Shown: piece by piece, positions 19,794-29,013 of the stretch
How positions within the stretch are numbered: the stretch's first letter is position 1
Layout: each line of letters begins with the position of its first letter
Origin: Rhodobacteraceae bacterium 63075
GTDB lineage: Bacteria; Pseudomonadota; Alphaproteobacteria; Rhodobacterales; Rhodobacteraceae
Length of the DNA stretch: 64,000 nt
Reading direction: 5' to 3'
NCBI GenBank assembly: GCA_003417655.1
Contig: QVMW01000001.1
Coordinates: 496,001 to 560,000, forward strand
Position numbers and translations under genes: made by a program
The notes under the pieces: model-generated
Database searches by the model: none
What the model saw: only the letters and a program-made list of their open reading frames with translations
Told to the model about the DNA's origin: nothing

Positions 19794-21797
19794 ATGCGCA
19801 TTTCCCGAAGCAACCTGAACCGTCGCGGTTTTCTGACGGCAGGCGCGGCCAGCGTGGCCGCTTTCACGTCTATCCTGAGCTTTCGCGCCAATGCCAGCGC
19901 GGCGGCGGGCGAGCTCCTGATGGTGCCGGCCGAGCCGAACCCCGCAGGGCAGCTCGAGCGGCTCTTCGTGCTCAAGGGAGACCCGCTGGCCGGGCCGATC
20001 GAACGCATCGTGACCGAGGAGGGCAACCCGGTCCCGGCCCCGGCGCTGGAGCCGGGCACGCGGCGCGTGCTGCGGCTGATGCATTTCAACGACATGCACA
20101 ACCACATCACCGATATGCACGGCAAGAAGGGCGACACCCACCGCATGGCGCAGATCGTCCAGAAAGCGAACGCGGCGCGCGCGGCGGCAGGCGAGGACGA
20201 GATCGTCCTGCTGCTCTCGGGCGGTGACGATCACACCGGCTCGGTCTTCGACGAGCTGCTGGGCTGGGCGCCGGAGGAATACGTCGCCGATGCGGGCTAT
20301 CGCGTGAATTCCGCCGCCGGGGTGGACCTGGCGGTTCTCGGCAACCACGAGTTCGACCGTGGCGCAGAGATGTTGCGCATCGGGATCGAGAAGGACGCGA
20401 AATTCCCTGTGCTGACGGCGAATGTGCACGGCTCTGCGCATCTCGAGCGCGACCGCGACTACGTGGCCGCCGCCGTGGGCGAGGTGAAGGGTCTGCGCAT
20501 CGGTTTCGTGGGGCTGACGACGCAGGTGGACACGCGCGTCGGCCAGCCGGACGATCCCGGCATGAACGTGGCCAGCCCGGTGCGGGCAATCGAGAACGTC
20601 ATGCCCGCGCTGGCCGAGGTGAGCGATGTGGTCGTGATCCTGTCGCATTGCGGCTACGGCACCGGCCAGAGCCGCAGCGGCAAGGCGGGCGCGGCGCGCA
20701 TGATCGGCGAGGGCGACTTCGACATCGCCGCCGCCGCGGGCGCTCTGACCGACAAGCCGGTCGTCCTCATCGGCGGGCATTCGCATGACCCGCTGAACGG
20801 CGAAGGCCTGAACCCCGACAACGTCATCGACGGCGTGCTGATGACCCAGGCCGAGGCCAACGGCAAGTACCTGGGCGAGATCGCCATGTCCGTGGCGGCC
20901 GAGCAGGGCCGCAAGGCATGGTTCACCCATGTCGGGCTGCACCCGGTCAAGCCGCGCGACAAGCGCGTCGAGGCGGATGATCCGAAATTCGACACGCTGG
21001 AACAGCCGGGCGATTACGACGCCGCCTTCGAGGCGGCGCATGTCGACCCGCTGCGGGAGGCGCTCAAGGGCAAGCTGGCCGAAACCATCGGCATGGTGAC
21101 GGCGGGCGCTGCCGTGAGCACGAAGACGGTGATGGCCGAGCGTTATGGCCGGGAGAACGCGCTGCTCAACTTCATGAACGACGCGCTGGTGGCGCGGTCG
21201 GCAGACTTTCCCAATGGCGCGGTGGACCTTGCCCTGTTCAACGCCACGGCGATCCTTTCGGGCGTGGCCGAGGGGCCGCTGTCCTTCGGCCAGTGGTATG
21301 ACGTGATGCCCTATGCCGACCAGGTGCATGTCGCCGAAATGACCGGCGCGCAGATCCGCGACATGGTGCAATCGAACGCAAAGCGCATCGTGCGGGCCGA
21401 GGAGGAGGCCGGGCTCGACCTGAACGGCTTCGTCTCGCGCGGGTTCCTGCATTTCTCGGAGGCCCTGCGCTACCGCATCGTGCCGGGTGCCAGCGCCGCC
21501 GAGGCCCGGGCCGAGGAGATCACGCTGAAGGGCCAGCCGATCGAGGAGGTTCTGGAGCAGAGCTTCCGCGTGGCGATCAACACCTATATCCGGCTGGGTG
21601 CGTTTTCCGAGGCCTGGAACGGGCAGGCCATCGGCGCGGGTGTGCCGGGCGAGATCAAGGGGATGGACCTGCGCGGGCTCGACTACAAGGATACCGGGCT
21701 GGTCTATCGCAACGAGATCATCGCCTACATCCGCGCCCATGGCGGCATCAGCGCCGAGGCCGGTGCGCGGCTTGACGGGCGGCTGGCCGTCGGCTGA
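19794..21797 (+). CDS. Tat-exported bifunctional metallophosphatase / 5'-nucleotidase
   Basis: This 667-residue protein starts at MRISRSNL, giving a twin-arginine signal (Arg10-Arg11 in NLNRRGFL) and a hydrophobic stretch to about residue 35. The calcineurin-like metal site is visible in FNDMH (Asp100, His102), GGDDH, GNHEFD (His185) and GGHSH (His329, His331). The C-terminal 5'-nucleotidase domain starts near residue 440 and holds the NFMNDALVA and YADQVHVAEMTG segments. It would hydrolyse nucleotides in the periplasm to nucleosides and phosphate. An in-frame extension upstream lacks a ribosome site and would bury the signal peptide. Confidence 0.87.
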   Translation: MRISRSNLNRRGFLTAGAASVAAFTSILSFRANASAAAGELLMVPAEPNPAGQLERLFVLKGDPLAGPIERIVTEEGNPVPAPALEPGTRRVLRLMHFNDMHNHITDMHGKKGDTHRMAQIVQKANAARAAAGEDEIVLLLSGGDDHTGSVFDELLGWAPEEYVADAGYRVNSAAGVDLAVLGNHEFDRGAEMLRIGIEKDAKFPVLTANVHGSAHLERDRDYVAAAVGEVKGLRIGFVGLTTQVDTRVGQPDDPGMNVASPVRAIENVMPALAEVSDVVVILSHCGYGTGQSRSGKAGAARMIGEGDFDIAAAAGALTDKPVVLIGGHSHDPLNGEGLNPDNVIDGVLMTQAEANGKYLGEIAMSVAAEQGRKAWFTHVGLHPVKPRDKRVEADDPKFDTLEQPGDYDAAFEAAHVDPLREALKGKLAETIGMVTAGAAVSTKTVMAERYGRENALLNFMNDALVARSADFPNGAVDLALFNATAILSGVAEGPLSFGQWYDVMPYADQVHVAEMTGAQIRDMVQSNAKRIVRAEEEAGLDLNGFVSRGFLHFSEALRYRIVPGASAAEARAEEITLKGQPIEEVLEQSFRVAINTYIRLGAFSEAWNGQAIGAGVPGEIKGMDLRGLDYKDTGLVYRNEIIAYIRAHGGISAEAGARLDGRLAVG

Positions 21798-22146
21798 AGG
21801 CTGACGGGCCGCAAGAGTTCCCCATCCGGACAGCGCGGGGGCCCGCCATCGCGGGTCCCCGTTCATGTGCCCGGCGCGCGCAGGCGCGCGAGCCGGAAAG
21901 GGGGCCTTGCTGACCCTCCAAGACCGGTCCAGAAGCGCGCAAAACTGGCACGACATCCTGCTTCATGACGGGGCCGTTCCGGCGAGGGATAATCGGTGAT
22001 TTCGCCCCACCGCCAGCCACGTTAACCCTTTCGCGTTAACTTTTGTCCCGGCACCGTGCGCTGTACTGGAGGGGTGTACTGGGGGGTGTACAGGATGGCA
22101 CCCCCCGTTTTTCGGGGTTAACGGCGAAAGGTTAACGGGGCGTCCG
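21798..22146. other. Structured 350-bp intergenic region between the nucleotidase gene and slyX
   Basis: No gene is supportable here. A GC-rich hairpin (21837-21864, arms CGGGGGCCCGC / GCGGGTCCCCG with one mismatch) may end the nucleotidase transcript. Further on are two 21-bp inverted arms rich in GTTAAC, described separately, with short TGTACTGG-like direct repeats between them. Confidence 0.6.
22020..22137. repeat. Inverted repeat with 21-bp GTTAAC-containing arms and an internal hairpin
   Basis: The left arm (22020-22040) and right arm (22117-22137) are inverse complements except for one base shifted in each. Each arm itself starts and ends with GTTAAC. Inside the loop, GGGGGGTG (22081-22088) can pair perfectly with CACCCCCC (22099-22106). 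Three TGTAC(T/A)GG units occur within 22072-22095. The element lies just downstream of the minus-strand slyX gene. Confidence 0.85.
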
Positions 22147-22341
22147 TCAGTAATGCGGCGGGCGTTCCTCGCCGCCGAAGATATGCTCGCCTTCCGATTT
22201 CTGGCGGTTGGCCTCGGCCTCCATGAGCATCTGCACACGGCGCGTGAGCAGCGAGATTTCCGTGTCCTGCCGCGCGATGACCGCCGACAGATCATCGGTG
22301 ACGCGTTCGAGATGGGCGAGTTTTTCTTCGAGTTTTTTCAT
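22147..22341 (-). CDS. slyX: SlyX family protein
   Basis: This 64-residue, highly charged protein is almost entirely one predicted coiled coil: residues 1-40 show heptads (KLEEKLAHLERVTDDLSAVI and onward to LLTRRVQMLME). The C-terminus ends PPHY, as is usual in SlyX. The ATG at 22341 has AAGGGG upstream. A GTG two codons earlier is a weaker choice. SlyX function is not established. It is divergent from hisS by about 105 bp. Confidence 0.8.
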   Translation of the reverse strand: MKKLEEKLAHLERVTDDLSAVIARQDTEISLLTRRVQMLMEAEANRQKSEGEHIFGGEERPPHY

Positions 22342-22445
22342 GCGCACCCCTTACACCGCCCGCGCGCCGGACGAAAGCCCGCCTTGCCCCCCGCGCGCCC
22401 ATGATATAAGGCCTGCGCCAAAGCCTGACCGCAAGGGACAGACCC

Positions 22446-23921
22446 ATGGCAAAGCAGAAAAAAGCCCCGCGCCCCAAGGCGGAAACGCCCAAGGGCTTCC
22501 GCGATTATTTCGGCAGCGAAGTGACCGAGCGCGCAGAGATGCTGCGCAAGATCACGGGGGTCTACCATGCCTATGGCTTCGACGCGCTGGAAAGCGCGGC
22601 GGTGGAAACGGTCGAGGCGCTGGGCAAGTTCCTGCCCGATGTCGACCGGCCCAATGAAGGCGTCTTCGCATGGCAGGACGAAGACGAGAAATGGCTCGCC
22701 TTGCGCTACGACCTGACCGCCCCGCTCGCCCGCGTCTACGCCCAGCACCGCAACGACCTGCCAACGCCCTATCGCCGCTATGCCATGGGCCCCGTCTGGC
22801 GCAACGAGAAGCCCGGCCCGGGGCGTTTTCGACAGTTTTATCAATGTGATGCGGACACGGTCGGCACGGCCTCACCCGCCGCTGACGCAGAGATCTGCGC
22901 GATGCTGGCCGACTGTCTGGAGACGGTCGGAATCCCGCGCGGGGATTACGTGATCCGCGTCAACAACCGGAAGGTTTTGAACGGCGTGCTGGAGACGATG
23001 GGTGTCACGGATGAGGCCCAATCCGCCGCCGTGCTGCGCACGATCGACAAGTTCGACAAGGTCGGGGAAGAGGGTGTGCGCCAGCTTCTTGGCAAGGGGC
23101 GGCTCGACGCTTCCGGGGCCTATATCGACGGTGTCGGCCTGAGCGAGGAACAGGCTGAGCCCGTAATCGCCTTCCTGACATCGAAGGGCGCGAGCACGCA
23201 GCAGACCCTCGCCAACCTGCGCAGCGCCGTGGGTGCGAGCGCGATGGGCGCGGAGGGGGTTGATGAGCTGGAGCAGTTCGCGGCCCTGCTCGAGGCTCAG
23301 GGCTACGGCTCCGACCGCATCGTGATCGACCCGTCCGTCGTGCGCGGGCTCGGTTACTACACCGGTCCCGTCTACGAGGCGGAGCTGACCTTCGAGATCA
23401 CCGACGAGAAGGGCCGCCCGCGCCAGTTCGGCTCGGTGGCGGGCGGGGGGCGCTATGACGATCTGGTCAAGCGTTTCACGGGCCAGGCCGTCCCGGCAAC
23501 GGGTGTTTCCATAGGGGTGGACAGGCTTCTGGCCGCGCTGCGCGAGAAGGGGCGGATCGGCGGCGAGGCACAGGGGCCTGTTGTCGTCACGGTGATGGAC
23601 AAGGCGCGGATGGCCGACTACCTGGCGATGGTGGCCGAGCTGCGGCAAGCAGGCATTCGCGCTGAAGTCTATCTCGGCAATCCGAAGAATTTCGGCAACC
23701 AGCTCAAGTACGCCGACAAGCGCGCAAGCCCCGTGGCCATCATCCAGGGCAGCGACGAGATGGAACGCGACGTCGTCCAGATCAAGGACCTCGTGCTCGG
23801 CGCACAGATCGCCGAGAGCGCGACGCTCGAAGAGTGGAAAGAGCGCCCCTCGCAGTTCGAAGTGCCGCGCGCTGAGCTGGTCGGTCGGGTGCGTGAGATC
23901 ATCGAGGGGCAGGCCCGCTGA
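22446..23921 (+). CDS. hisS: Histidyl-tRNA synthetase
   Basis: This 491-residue class II aminoacyl-tRNA synthetase charges tRNA-His. Motif 1 lies near residue 60, and motif 2 is in [21 protein letters not shown] around residue 116. The histidine-specific segment [11 protein letters not shown] is near residue 300, and motif 3 is SIGVDRL near residue 356. A C-terminal anticodon-binding domain follows. The length is typical of the longer alphaproteobacterial form. It is the first gene of hisS-hisZ-hisG, with its stop overlapping the hisZ start by 1 bp, which ties tRNA charging to histidine synthesis in one transcript. Confidence 0.97.
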   Translation: MAKQKKAPRPKAETPKGFRDYFGSEVTERAEMLRKITGVYHAYGFDALESAAVETVEALGKFLPDVDRPNEGVFAWQDEDEKWLALRYDLTAPLARVYAQHRNDLPTPYRRYAMGPVWRNEKPGPGRFRQFYQCDADTVGTASPAADAEICAMLADCLETVGIPRGDYVIRVNNRKVLNGVLETMGVTDEAQSAAVLRTIDKFDKVGEEGVRQLLGKGRLDASGAYIDGVGLSEEQAEPVIAFLTSKGASTQQTLANLRSAVGASAMGAEGVDELEQFAALLEAQGYGSDRIVIDPSVVRGLGYYTGPVYEAELTFEITDEKGRPRQFGSVAGGGRYDDLVKRFTGQAVPATGVSIGVDRLLAALREKGRIGGEAQGPVVVTVMDKARMADYLAMVAELRQAGIRAEVYLGNPKNFGNQLKYADKRASPVAIIQGSDEMERDVVQIKDLVLGAQIAESATLEEWKERPSQFEVPRAELVGRVREIIEGQAR

Positions 23922-25009
23922 TGAGCGATGCGCTGGCCAAGCAGGCGGAGGCCCTGCGCGTGCGGGCCATGTTCGAGGCGGCGGGCGCGCGCCCTGTCGA
24001 GACGGATGTGCTCCAGCCCGCCGAGACATTGCTCGATCTCTACGGCGAGGATATCCGCGCGCGGGCCTACGTGACATCCGACGCCCTGCGCGGCGAGCAG
24101 ATGCTGCGCCCCGATTTCACCGTCCCGGTCGTGCAGATGCACATGGCCCATGGCGCGGAGCCCGCGCGCTACACCTATTCAGGCAAGGTTTTCCGCCGGC
24201 AGGAGGATGACGCCAGCCGCGCGAACGAATACCTTCAGGTCGGATACGAGGTCTTTGACCGCACCGCGCCGGAAGAGGCCGATGCGGAAGTCTTCGCGCT
24301 GATCGCCTCGGTGCTGCGCGGTCTGCCGCTGCGGGCCGCGACGGGGGATATCGGTATTCTGATGGCGGCGGTCGGCGGGCTCGAGACATCCGCGCGGCGC
24401 AAGGCCGCCCTCATGCGGCATGTCTGGCGGCCGCGGCGGTTTCGCGCGCTGATCGAGCGGTTCTCGGGGGCGGCGGAGATGCCGGCCTCGCGCCGCGCGC
24501 TGCTTGATGCGGAAGACCCCTTCGCCGGGGCCGGGGAGATGATCGGGCTGCGCTCGCGGTCGGAGATCGCGGCGCGGATCGAGGCGCTGCGCGAGGATGC
24601 GGCGCTGGGGCCGCTGGCCGAGGGCGAGGTCGCGCTCATGGACGCGATTCTGGACGTGCAGGAATCGCTGCCCAACGCGCTCGAGCGGCTGCGGGACATC
24701 GCCGTGGACATGCCGGCGATCGAGGCCGCAGTCGAGCGCCTGGCGCGCCGGACGGGGGCACTTGCCGCGCGCGGCGTTGACGTGACCAACCTGCAGTTCG
24801 AGGCCAGTTTCGGGCGCGCGTCGATGGAATATTACGACGGTTTCGTCTTCGGGTTCTATTCTGAGGCGCGGGCCGATCTGCCCCCCGTGGCCACGGGCGG
24901 GCGCTATGACGCGCTCACGCGCGTGCTCGGGCAGGGCGCGGAGATCCCGGCTGTGGGCGGTGTGGTGCGGCCCGGGCTGATGCTGGGGCTTCGGGAGGGC
25001 ATGTCATGA
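23921..25009 (+). CDS. hisZ: ATP phosphoribosyltransferase regulatory subunit
   Basis: This 362-residue paralogue of the HisS catalytic core lacks the anticodon-binding domain and acts as the regulatory partner of short-form HisG. Class II-like segments remain: DFTVPVVQMHM near residue 65, YSGKVFRRQEDD near residue 86 and GGRYDALTRVLG near the C-terminus. It mediates histidine feedback and is needed for HisG activity in species with short HisG. It overlaps hisS by 1 bp and hisG by 4 bp. Confidence 0.95.
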   Translation: MSDALAKQAEALRVRAMFEAAGARPVETDVLQPAETLLDLYGEDIRARAYVTSDALRGEQMLRPDFTVPVVQMHMAHGAEPARYTYSGKVFRRQEDDASRANEYLQVGYEVFDRTAPEEADAEVFALIASVLRGLPLRAATGDIGILMAAVGGLETSARRKAALMRHVWRPRRFRALIERFSGAAEMPASRRALLDAEDPFAGAGEMIGLRSRSEIAARIEALREDAALGPLAEGEVALMDAILDVQESLPNALERLRDIAVDMPAIEAAVERLARRTGALAARGVDVTNLQFEASFGRASMEYYDGFVFGFYSEARADLPPVATGGRYDALTRVLGQGAEIPAVGGVVRPGLMLGLREGMS

Positions 25010-25698
25010 GTCTCAAGCTGGGCGTGCCGTCCAAGGGGCGGCTCATGGAAAAGACCTTCGACTGGTTCGCCGAGCGCGGGATCACGCTCTCGCGGTCCGG
25101 CTCCGACAGGGAGTATGCGGGGCGCGTGGAGGGGCTGGACGGGCTCGAGCTCATTCTGCTTTCGGCAGGCGAGATCCCGCGCGAGTTGGCGGCAGGGCGG
25201 ATCCATCTCGGTGTGACGGGGACGGACCTCGTGCGCGAGAAGCTGGGCCAGTGGGAGCAGCGCGTCGAGGAGCTGGCCGAGCTCGGCTTCGGTCATGCCG
25301 ACCTCGTGATCGCCGTGCCGCGGGCCTGGGTGGATGTGAGCACGCTCGATGACCTCGACGCGGCCGCAGCGGCGTTTCGCGCGGCGCATGGGTTCCGGCT
25401 GCGGATCGCGACGAAATATCACCGGCTGGTTCGCGAGCATCTGCGCGATTGCGGGGTGGCCGATTACCAGCTCGTCGATAGCCAGGGCGCGACGGAAGGC
25501 ACGGTGAAGAACGAGACCGCCGAGGCGATTGCCGACATCACGTCGACCGGCGACACCCTGCGCGCCAATCACTTGAAGATATTGGATGACGGTCTCGTCC
25601 TGAAGAGCCAGGCGACCCTGTTCAGGGCGCGTGGGCCAAGGCTTGACGAGGCAGAAAAGGCCACGCTCGCCGGGCTCATGCGCAAACTCGGGCTTTGA
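25006..25698 (+). CDS. hisG: ATP phosphoribosyltransferase catalytic subunit (short form)
   Basis: This 230-residue enzyme catalyses the first step of histidine synthesis, joining ATP and PRPP. It starts with LGVPSKGRLME. The PRPP-binding loop is near residues 163-177 (SQGATEGTVKNETAEAI). It ends without the C-terminal histidine-binding domain of long HisG, which explains the adjacent hisZ. Its ATG overlaps the hisZ stop by 4 bp. Confidence 0.96.
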   Translation: MSLKLGVPSKGRLMEKTFDWFAERGITLSRSGSDREYAGRVEGLDGLELILLSAGEIPRELAAGRIHLGVTGTDLVREKLGQWEQRVEELAELGFGHADLVIAVPRAWVDVSTLDDLDAAAAAFRAAHGFRLRIATKYHRLVREHLRDCGVADYQLVDSQGATEGTVKNETAEAIADITSTGDTLRANHLKILDDGLVLKSQATLFRARGPRLDEAEKATLAGLMRKLGL

Positions 25699-25816
25699 GC
25701 GCCCCCATGGCGGCGGCCCGCTCACCCACCCCGACCGCCACGGGTGCGCTGTTCGAACGGCGCTCCGAGATGGAGAACAGCCCTGCGGGGCGGATATTTT
25801 CAGCAAGAAGAAAGGC

Positions 25817-26248
25817 TCAGAGCACGCCGATATCGGCCAGTTTTCCCGCGAGGTCGGGCGGCAGGTCGTCGTCGTTTTCGCGTCCGGGAGCGAGATCGAC
25901 GGGGGCGTCTTCGGGCTTGAGGTAGCGCCAGCCCTGGAAGGGGCGTTTGGTGGCCGGGGCGGTTCGGATGATCTCGGGGTCGAGCACCACGGCGCAGCGG
26001 CGGATTCCGTCCTCGCCGATCTGCTCATCGAGCCGCAAGACGCGTTGCCGCGCCTGGATGACGCCTTTGATGACCCAGTAGATGCTGCCGCCGGCGAGAA
26101 TCTCGGCTTCACGCTTGGGCCACATGCGGGTGACATGGCGCGGCAGGCCGTCGCCGGTCTGGGCGGCGCGGCTCCTTTGCCATGCGGTCAGCGTTTCGAC
26201 ACTTTCCGTGCCGACGCTGAGTTTTACCATATGTATTACGTTCTTCAT
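25817..26248 (-). CDS. DUF1489 family protein
   Basis: This 143-residue cytoplasmic protein of unknown function matches the alphaproteobacterial DUF1489 family: HMVKLSVGTESVE at the start, RHVTRMWPKREAE in the middle, then GGSIYWVIKGVIQARQ. A partly acidic C-terminal tail follows. It faces the hisG operon tail to tail across about 118 bp and is divergent from nrdJ. No catalytic residues can be assigned. Confidence 0.82.
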   Translation of the reverse strand: MKNVIHMVKLSVGTESVETLTAWQRSRAAQTGDGLPRHVTRMWPKREAEILAGGSIYWVIKGVIQARQRVLRLDEQIGEDGIRRCAVVLDPEIIRTAPATKRPFQGWRYLKPEDAPVDLAPGRENDDDLPPDLAGKLADIGVL

Positions 26249-26389
26249 GTGTTCCGCCTAAATATGGTATAATAGATCTCTGCAATTGATTCTGCCACTC
26301 GCGAAATTCGCGCGGTTAGGGTTTGCCCTGACCGATGCTCTCGCGTAACTTGATGTTTCGCTGCGCCCCTGACTCGAAGGACAAGACCC
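26249..26389. promoter_or_regulatory. Divergent control region of nrdJ and the DUF1489 gene
   Basis: A 141-bp AT-richer interval. A perfect TATAAT occurs at 26268-26273 in the nrdJ direction, although the -35 upstream is poor. A 13-bp near-palindrome CGCGAAATTCGCG follows at about 26303 and could be an operator. I see no cobalamin riboswitch motifs here. Confidence 0.45.
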
Positions 26390-28651
26390 ATGAGCCGTTT
26401 TTCCACCCCGATCGCCGAGCAGATATGGGATATGAAGTACCGCTTCAAGGATGCGGCGGATGTGCCCGTGGACCGCAGCGTCGAAGACAGCTGGCGCCGG
26501 ATTTCGCGGGCTCTGGCCGTTGTAGAGGATGACGCTGATCACTGGGAAGAGCAATTTTACAATGCGCTTGAGGATTTCAAGTTCCTGCCGGCAGGACGAA
26601 TCACGGCCGGCGCAGGCACGGGCCGCTCCGTGACGCTTTTCAACTGTTTCGTCATGGGCACGATCCCCGACAGCATGGGCGGGATATTCGACATGCTCAA
26701 GGAGGCCGCGCTGACGATGCAGCAGGGCGGCGGGATCGGCTATGATTTTTCCACGATCCGGCCGAAAGGCGCGGATGTGCATGGCGTGGCGGCCGATGCG
26801 AGCGGGCCGCTGAGCTTCATGGATGTCTGGGATGCGATGTGCCGCACGATCATGAGCGCGGGGAGTCGCCGCGGGGCGATGATGGCGACGATGCGCTGCG
26901 ATCATCCGGATATCGAGGATTTCATCACCGCCAAGAGCGACGCGGCGCGGCTGCGCATGTTCAACGTCAGCGTTCTGGTCACCGACGCTTTCATGGAGGC
27001 GGTGAAGGCGGACGGGCCATGGGAGCTCAAGTTTGACGGCAAGGTGTATCACACGGTCGAGGCGCGTGATCTGTGGAACAGGATCATGCAGGCGACCTAT
27101 GACTACGCCGAGCCCGGGGTGATCTTCATCGACCGGATCAACCAGATGAACAACCTGCAATATTGCGAGACGATCGCGGCGACGAATCCTTGCGGTGAAC
27201 AGCCGCTGCCGCCCTATGGCGCTTGCCTTCTGGGTTCGATCAACCTTGCAACGCTGGTGAAGCAGCCCTTCGAGACCGGCGCGGCGCTGGACGAGGCCGA
27301 GCTTGAAGGGCTCGTGGCCACGGCCGTGCGCATGATGGACAACACGGTAGATGCGAGCCGCTTTCCTCTGGAGGCGCAGGCGCGCGAAGCCGAGGCCAAG
27401 CGGCGGATCGGGCTGGGCGTGACCGGACTGGCCGACGCGCTGCTGATGCTCGGGCTGCGTTATGGCTCGGATGAAGCGGCGGCGCAGACGGAAATCTGGC
27501 TCAAGGCGATCGCGCGGGCGGCTTACAAGGCATCCGTGGAGCTGGCCAGGGAGAAGGGGCCTTTTCCGCTTTTCGATGCGGAAGCCTATCTGGCAAGCGG
27601 CACCATGCAGACCATGGACGAGGACCTGCGCGCCGAGATCGCCGAGCACGGCATTCGCAACGCGCTGCTCACCTCGATCGCGCCGACTGGTACGATCAGC
27701 CTCTACGCGGGCAATGTCAGCTCGGGGATAGAGCCGGTCTTTGCCTACAGCTACAAGCGGAAGGTCTTGCAGAAGGATGGCTCGCGGACGGAAGAAAAGG
27801 TCGAGGATTATGCCGTGGCGCTTTGGCGCGAGAAGTTCGGCGACAAGCCGCTGCCCGACTATTTCGTGAATGCGCAGACCCTCGCGCCGTCCGACCACGT
27901 CAAGATGCAGGCCGCCGCGCAGAAATGGGTGGATTCGAGCATTTCGAAGACCATCAACTGCCCCGAGGATATCGGCTTTGAGGCCTTCAAGGATGTCTAC
28001 ATGCAAGCCTGGGACGAAGGCTGCAAGGGCTGCACGACCTATCGGCCAAATGACGTCACGGGGTCGGTTCTCAGCGTCTCCGAGGAGAGCGATACCGCGC
28101 CCGAGGCCGATAGCGGCGCGGATGTGATCTACATGTCCGAGCCGCTCGACCGGCCGCATGAGCTGGAAGGAACCACCTACAAGCTCAAATGGCCCGACAG
28201 TGAACACGCGATCTACCTGACGGTGAACGACATCGTGATCGGCGGGCATAGGCGGCCCTTCGAGGTGTTCATCAACTCCAAGAACATGGAGCATTTCGCC
28301 TGGACGGTGGCGCTGACGCGGATGATCTCGGCGGTGTTCCGGCGCGGCGGGGATGTCTCTTTCGTCGTCGAGGAGCTCAAGGCCGTGTTCGACCCGCGCG
28401 GGGGCGCGTGGATGGGCGGGAAGTACATCCCGTCGATCCTCGCGGCCATCGGCGGCGTGCTCGAGAAACACATGATCGCGATCGGCTTCATCGAGGGGGA
28501 GGGCCTGGGGCTCAAGTCCGACCCGACCGGCGCCGTGGTCAACCTCGACCCACCCCGCGGCAAGGCCTGCCCGTCCTGCGGGCAGTATGACATGCGCATG
28601 ATTGAGGGCTGCATGACCTGCGCGTCTTGCGGTCATTCCAAATGCGGGTGA
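26390..28651 (+). CDS. nrdJ: Adenosylcobalamin-dependent ribonucleotide reductase (class II)
   Basis: This 753-residue enzyme reduces ribonucleotides to deoxyribonucleotides using adenosylcobalamin, without oxygen dependence. Visible motifs are FNCFVMG with the first substrate-site cysteine, the radical-barrel NPCGEQPLPPYGACLLGSIN segment, and PTGTISLYAGNVSSGIEP. A C-terminal cysteine-rich tail (CPSC, CMTCASCGHSKCG) is typical of the NrdJ redox or zinc end. ACTCGAAGGACAAG precedes the ATG. The late cobalamin genes begin about 360 bp downstream. Confidence 0.95.
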   Translation: MSRFSTPIAEQIWDMKYRFKDAADVPVDRSVEDSWRRISRALAVVEDDADHWEEQFYNALEDFKFLPAGRITAGAGTGRSVTLFNCFVMGTIPDSMGGIFDMLKEAALTMQQGGGIGYDFSTIRPKGADVHGVAADASGPLSFMDVWDAMCRTIMSAGSRRGAMMATMRCDHPDIEDFITAKSDAARLRMFNVSVLVTDAFMEAVKADGPWELKFDGKVYHTVEARDLWNRIMQATYDYAEPGVIFIDRINQMNNLQYCETIAATNPCGEQPLPPYGACLLGSINLATLVKQPFETGAALDEAELEGLVATAVRMMDNTVDASRFPLEAQAREAEAKRRIGLGVTGLADALLMLGLRYGSDEAAAQTEIWLKAIARAAYKASVELAREKGPFPLFDAEAYLASGTMQTMDEDLRAEIAEHGIRNALLTSIAPTGTISLYAGNVSSGIEPVFAYSYKRKVLQKDGSRTEEKVEDYAVALWREKFGDKPLPDYFVNAQTLAPSDHVKMQAAAQKWVDSSISKTINCPEDIGFEAFKDVYMQAWDEGCKGCTTYRPNDVTGSVLSVSEESDTAPEADSGADVIYMSEPLDRPHELEGTTYKLKWPDSEHAIYLTVNDIVIGGHRRPFEVFINSKNMEHFAWTVALTRMISAVFRRGGDVSFVVEELKAVFDPRGGAWMGGKYIPSILAAIGGVLEKHMIAIGFIEGEGLGLKSDPTGAVVNLDPPRGKACPSCGQYDMRMIEGCMTCASCGHSKCG

Positions 28652-28740
28652 AGCGCGCGAAGGGGCTGTTGTTGTCGTTGCGGGCGTAATTATGCCAAAT
28701 CGGCGTATTTTATTGCCACGCGTCGGCGAAAGTTTGCCAG

Positions 28741-29013
28741 CGCCTGTAAGGCTCAGTGAAATATAGACTTTTCCGAGGCGGGTTTTGACTGAGTTTGCGC
28801 GCCAACACCGTTACAGGTGTGCCCGACGCGGCCCTCTTGATGAGGCCGCGCGGGTCAACCCCGTGCCGGCGGGAACTCGGACGCCGGAAACGAAATCATT
28901 TGACCGCAGCAAGGCTCTTCTGACGCGGCCCACAGCGGGCCCGGGCATTCCAACGGGAGAGGTGAGCCAATCAGCAACGTGTCATTTCTTCAAAGACACC
29001 TTGATTGGTGGCT
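28741..29013. other. Non-coding region with five predicted hairpins between nrdJ and the cob genes
   Basis: No supportable gene lies in 28652-29013. Nested CCTGTAA/TTACAGG (28743-28749 with 28811-28817) and CTCAGT/ACTGAG (28752 and 28788) are followed by a long CCCG-CGCGGCC stem (28822-28854). After these come CCGGCG/CGCCGG (28866-28887), GGCCC/GGGCC (28927-28941) and a two-part stem GCCAATCA + GTGTC (28966-29012). The last overlaps the end of the decarboxylase gene region and could act as its terminator, though it has no T-run. Confidence 0.6.

Noticed and set aside
23921-25009. Second histidyl-tRNA synthetase
   Set aside because: It lacks the anticodon-binding domain and sits beside a short hisG, which fits HisZ.
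26258-28636. Long open frame antisense to nrdJ
   Set aside because: Same GC-driven shadow effect. The true gene on the plus strand has clear ribonucleotide reductase motifs.
28741-29013. Cobalamin riboswitch
   Set aside because: The GTTACAGGTG fragment is suggestive, but the GCCACTG and B12-box motifs are missing, and no gene on the plus strand starts downstream until 31.6 kb.
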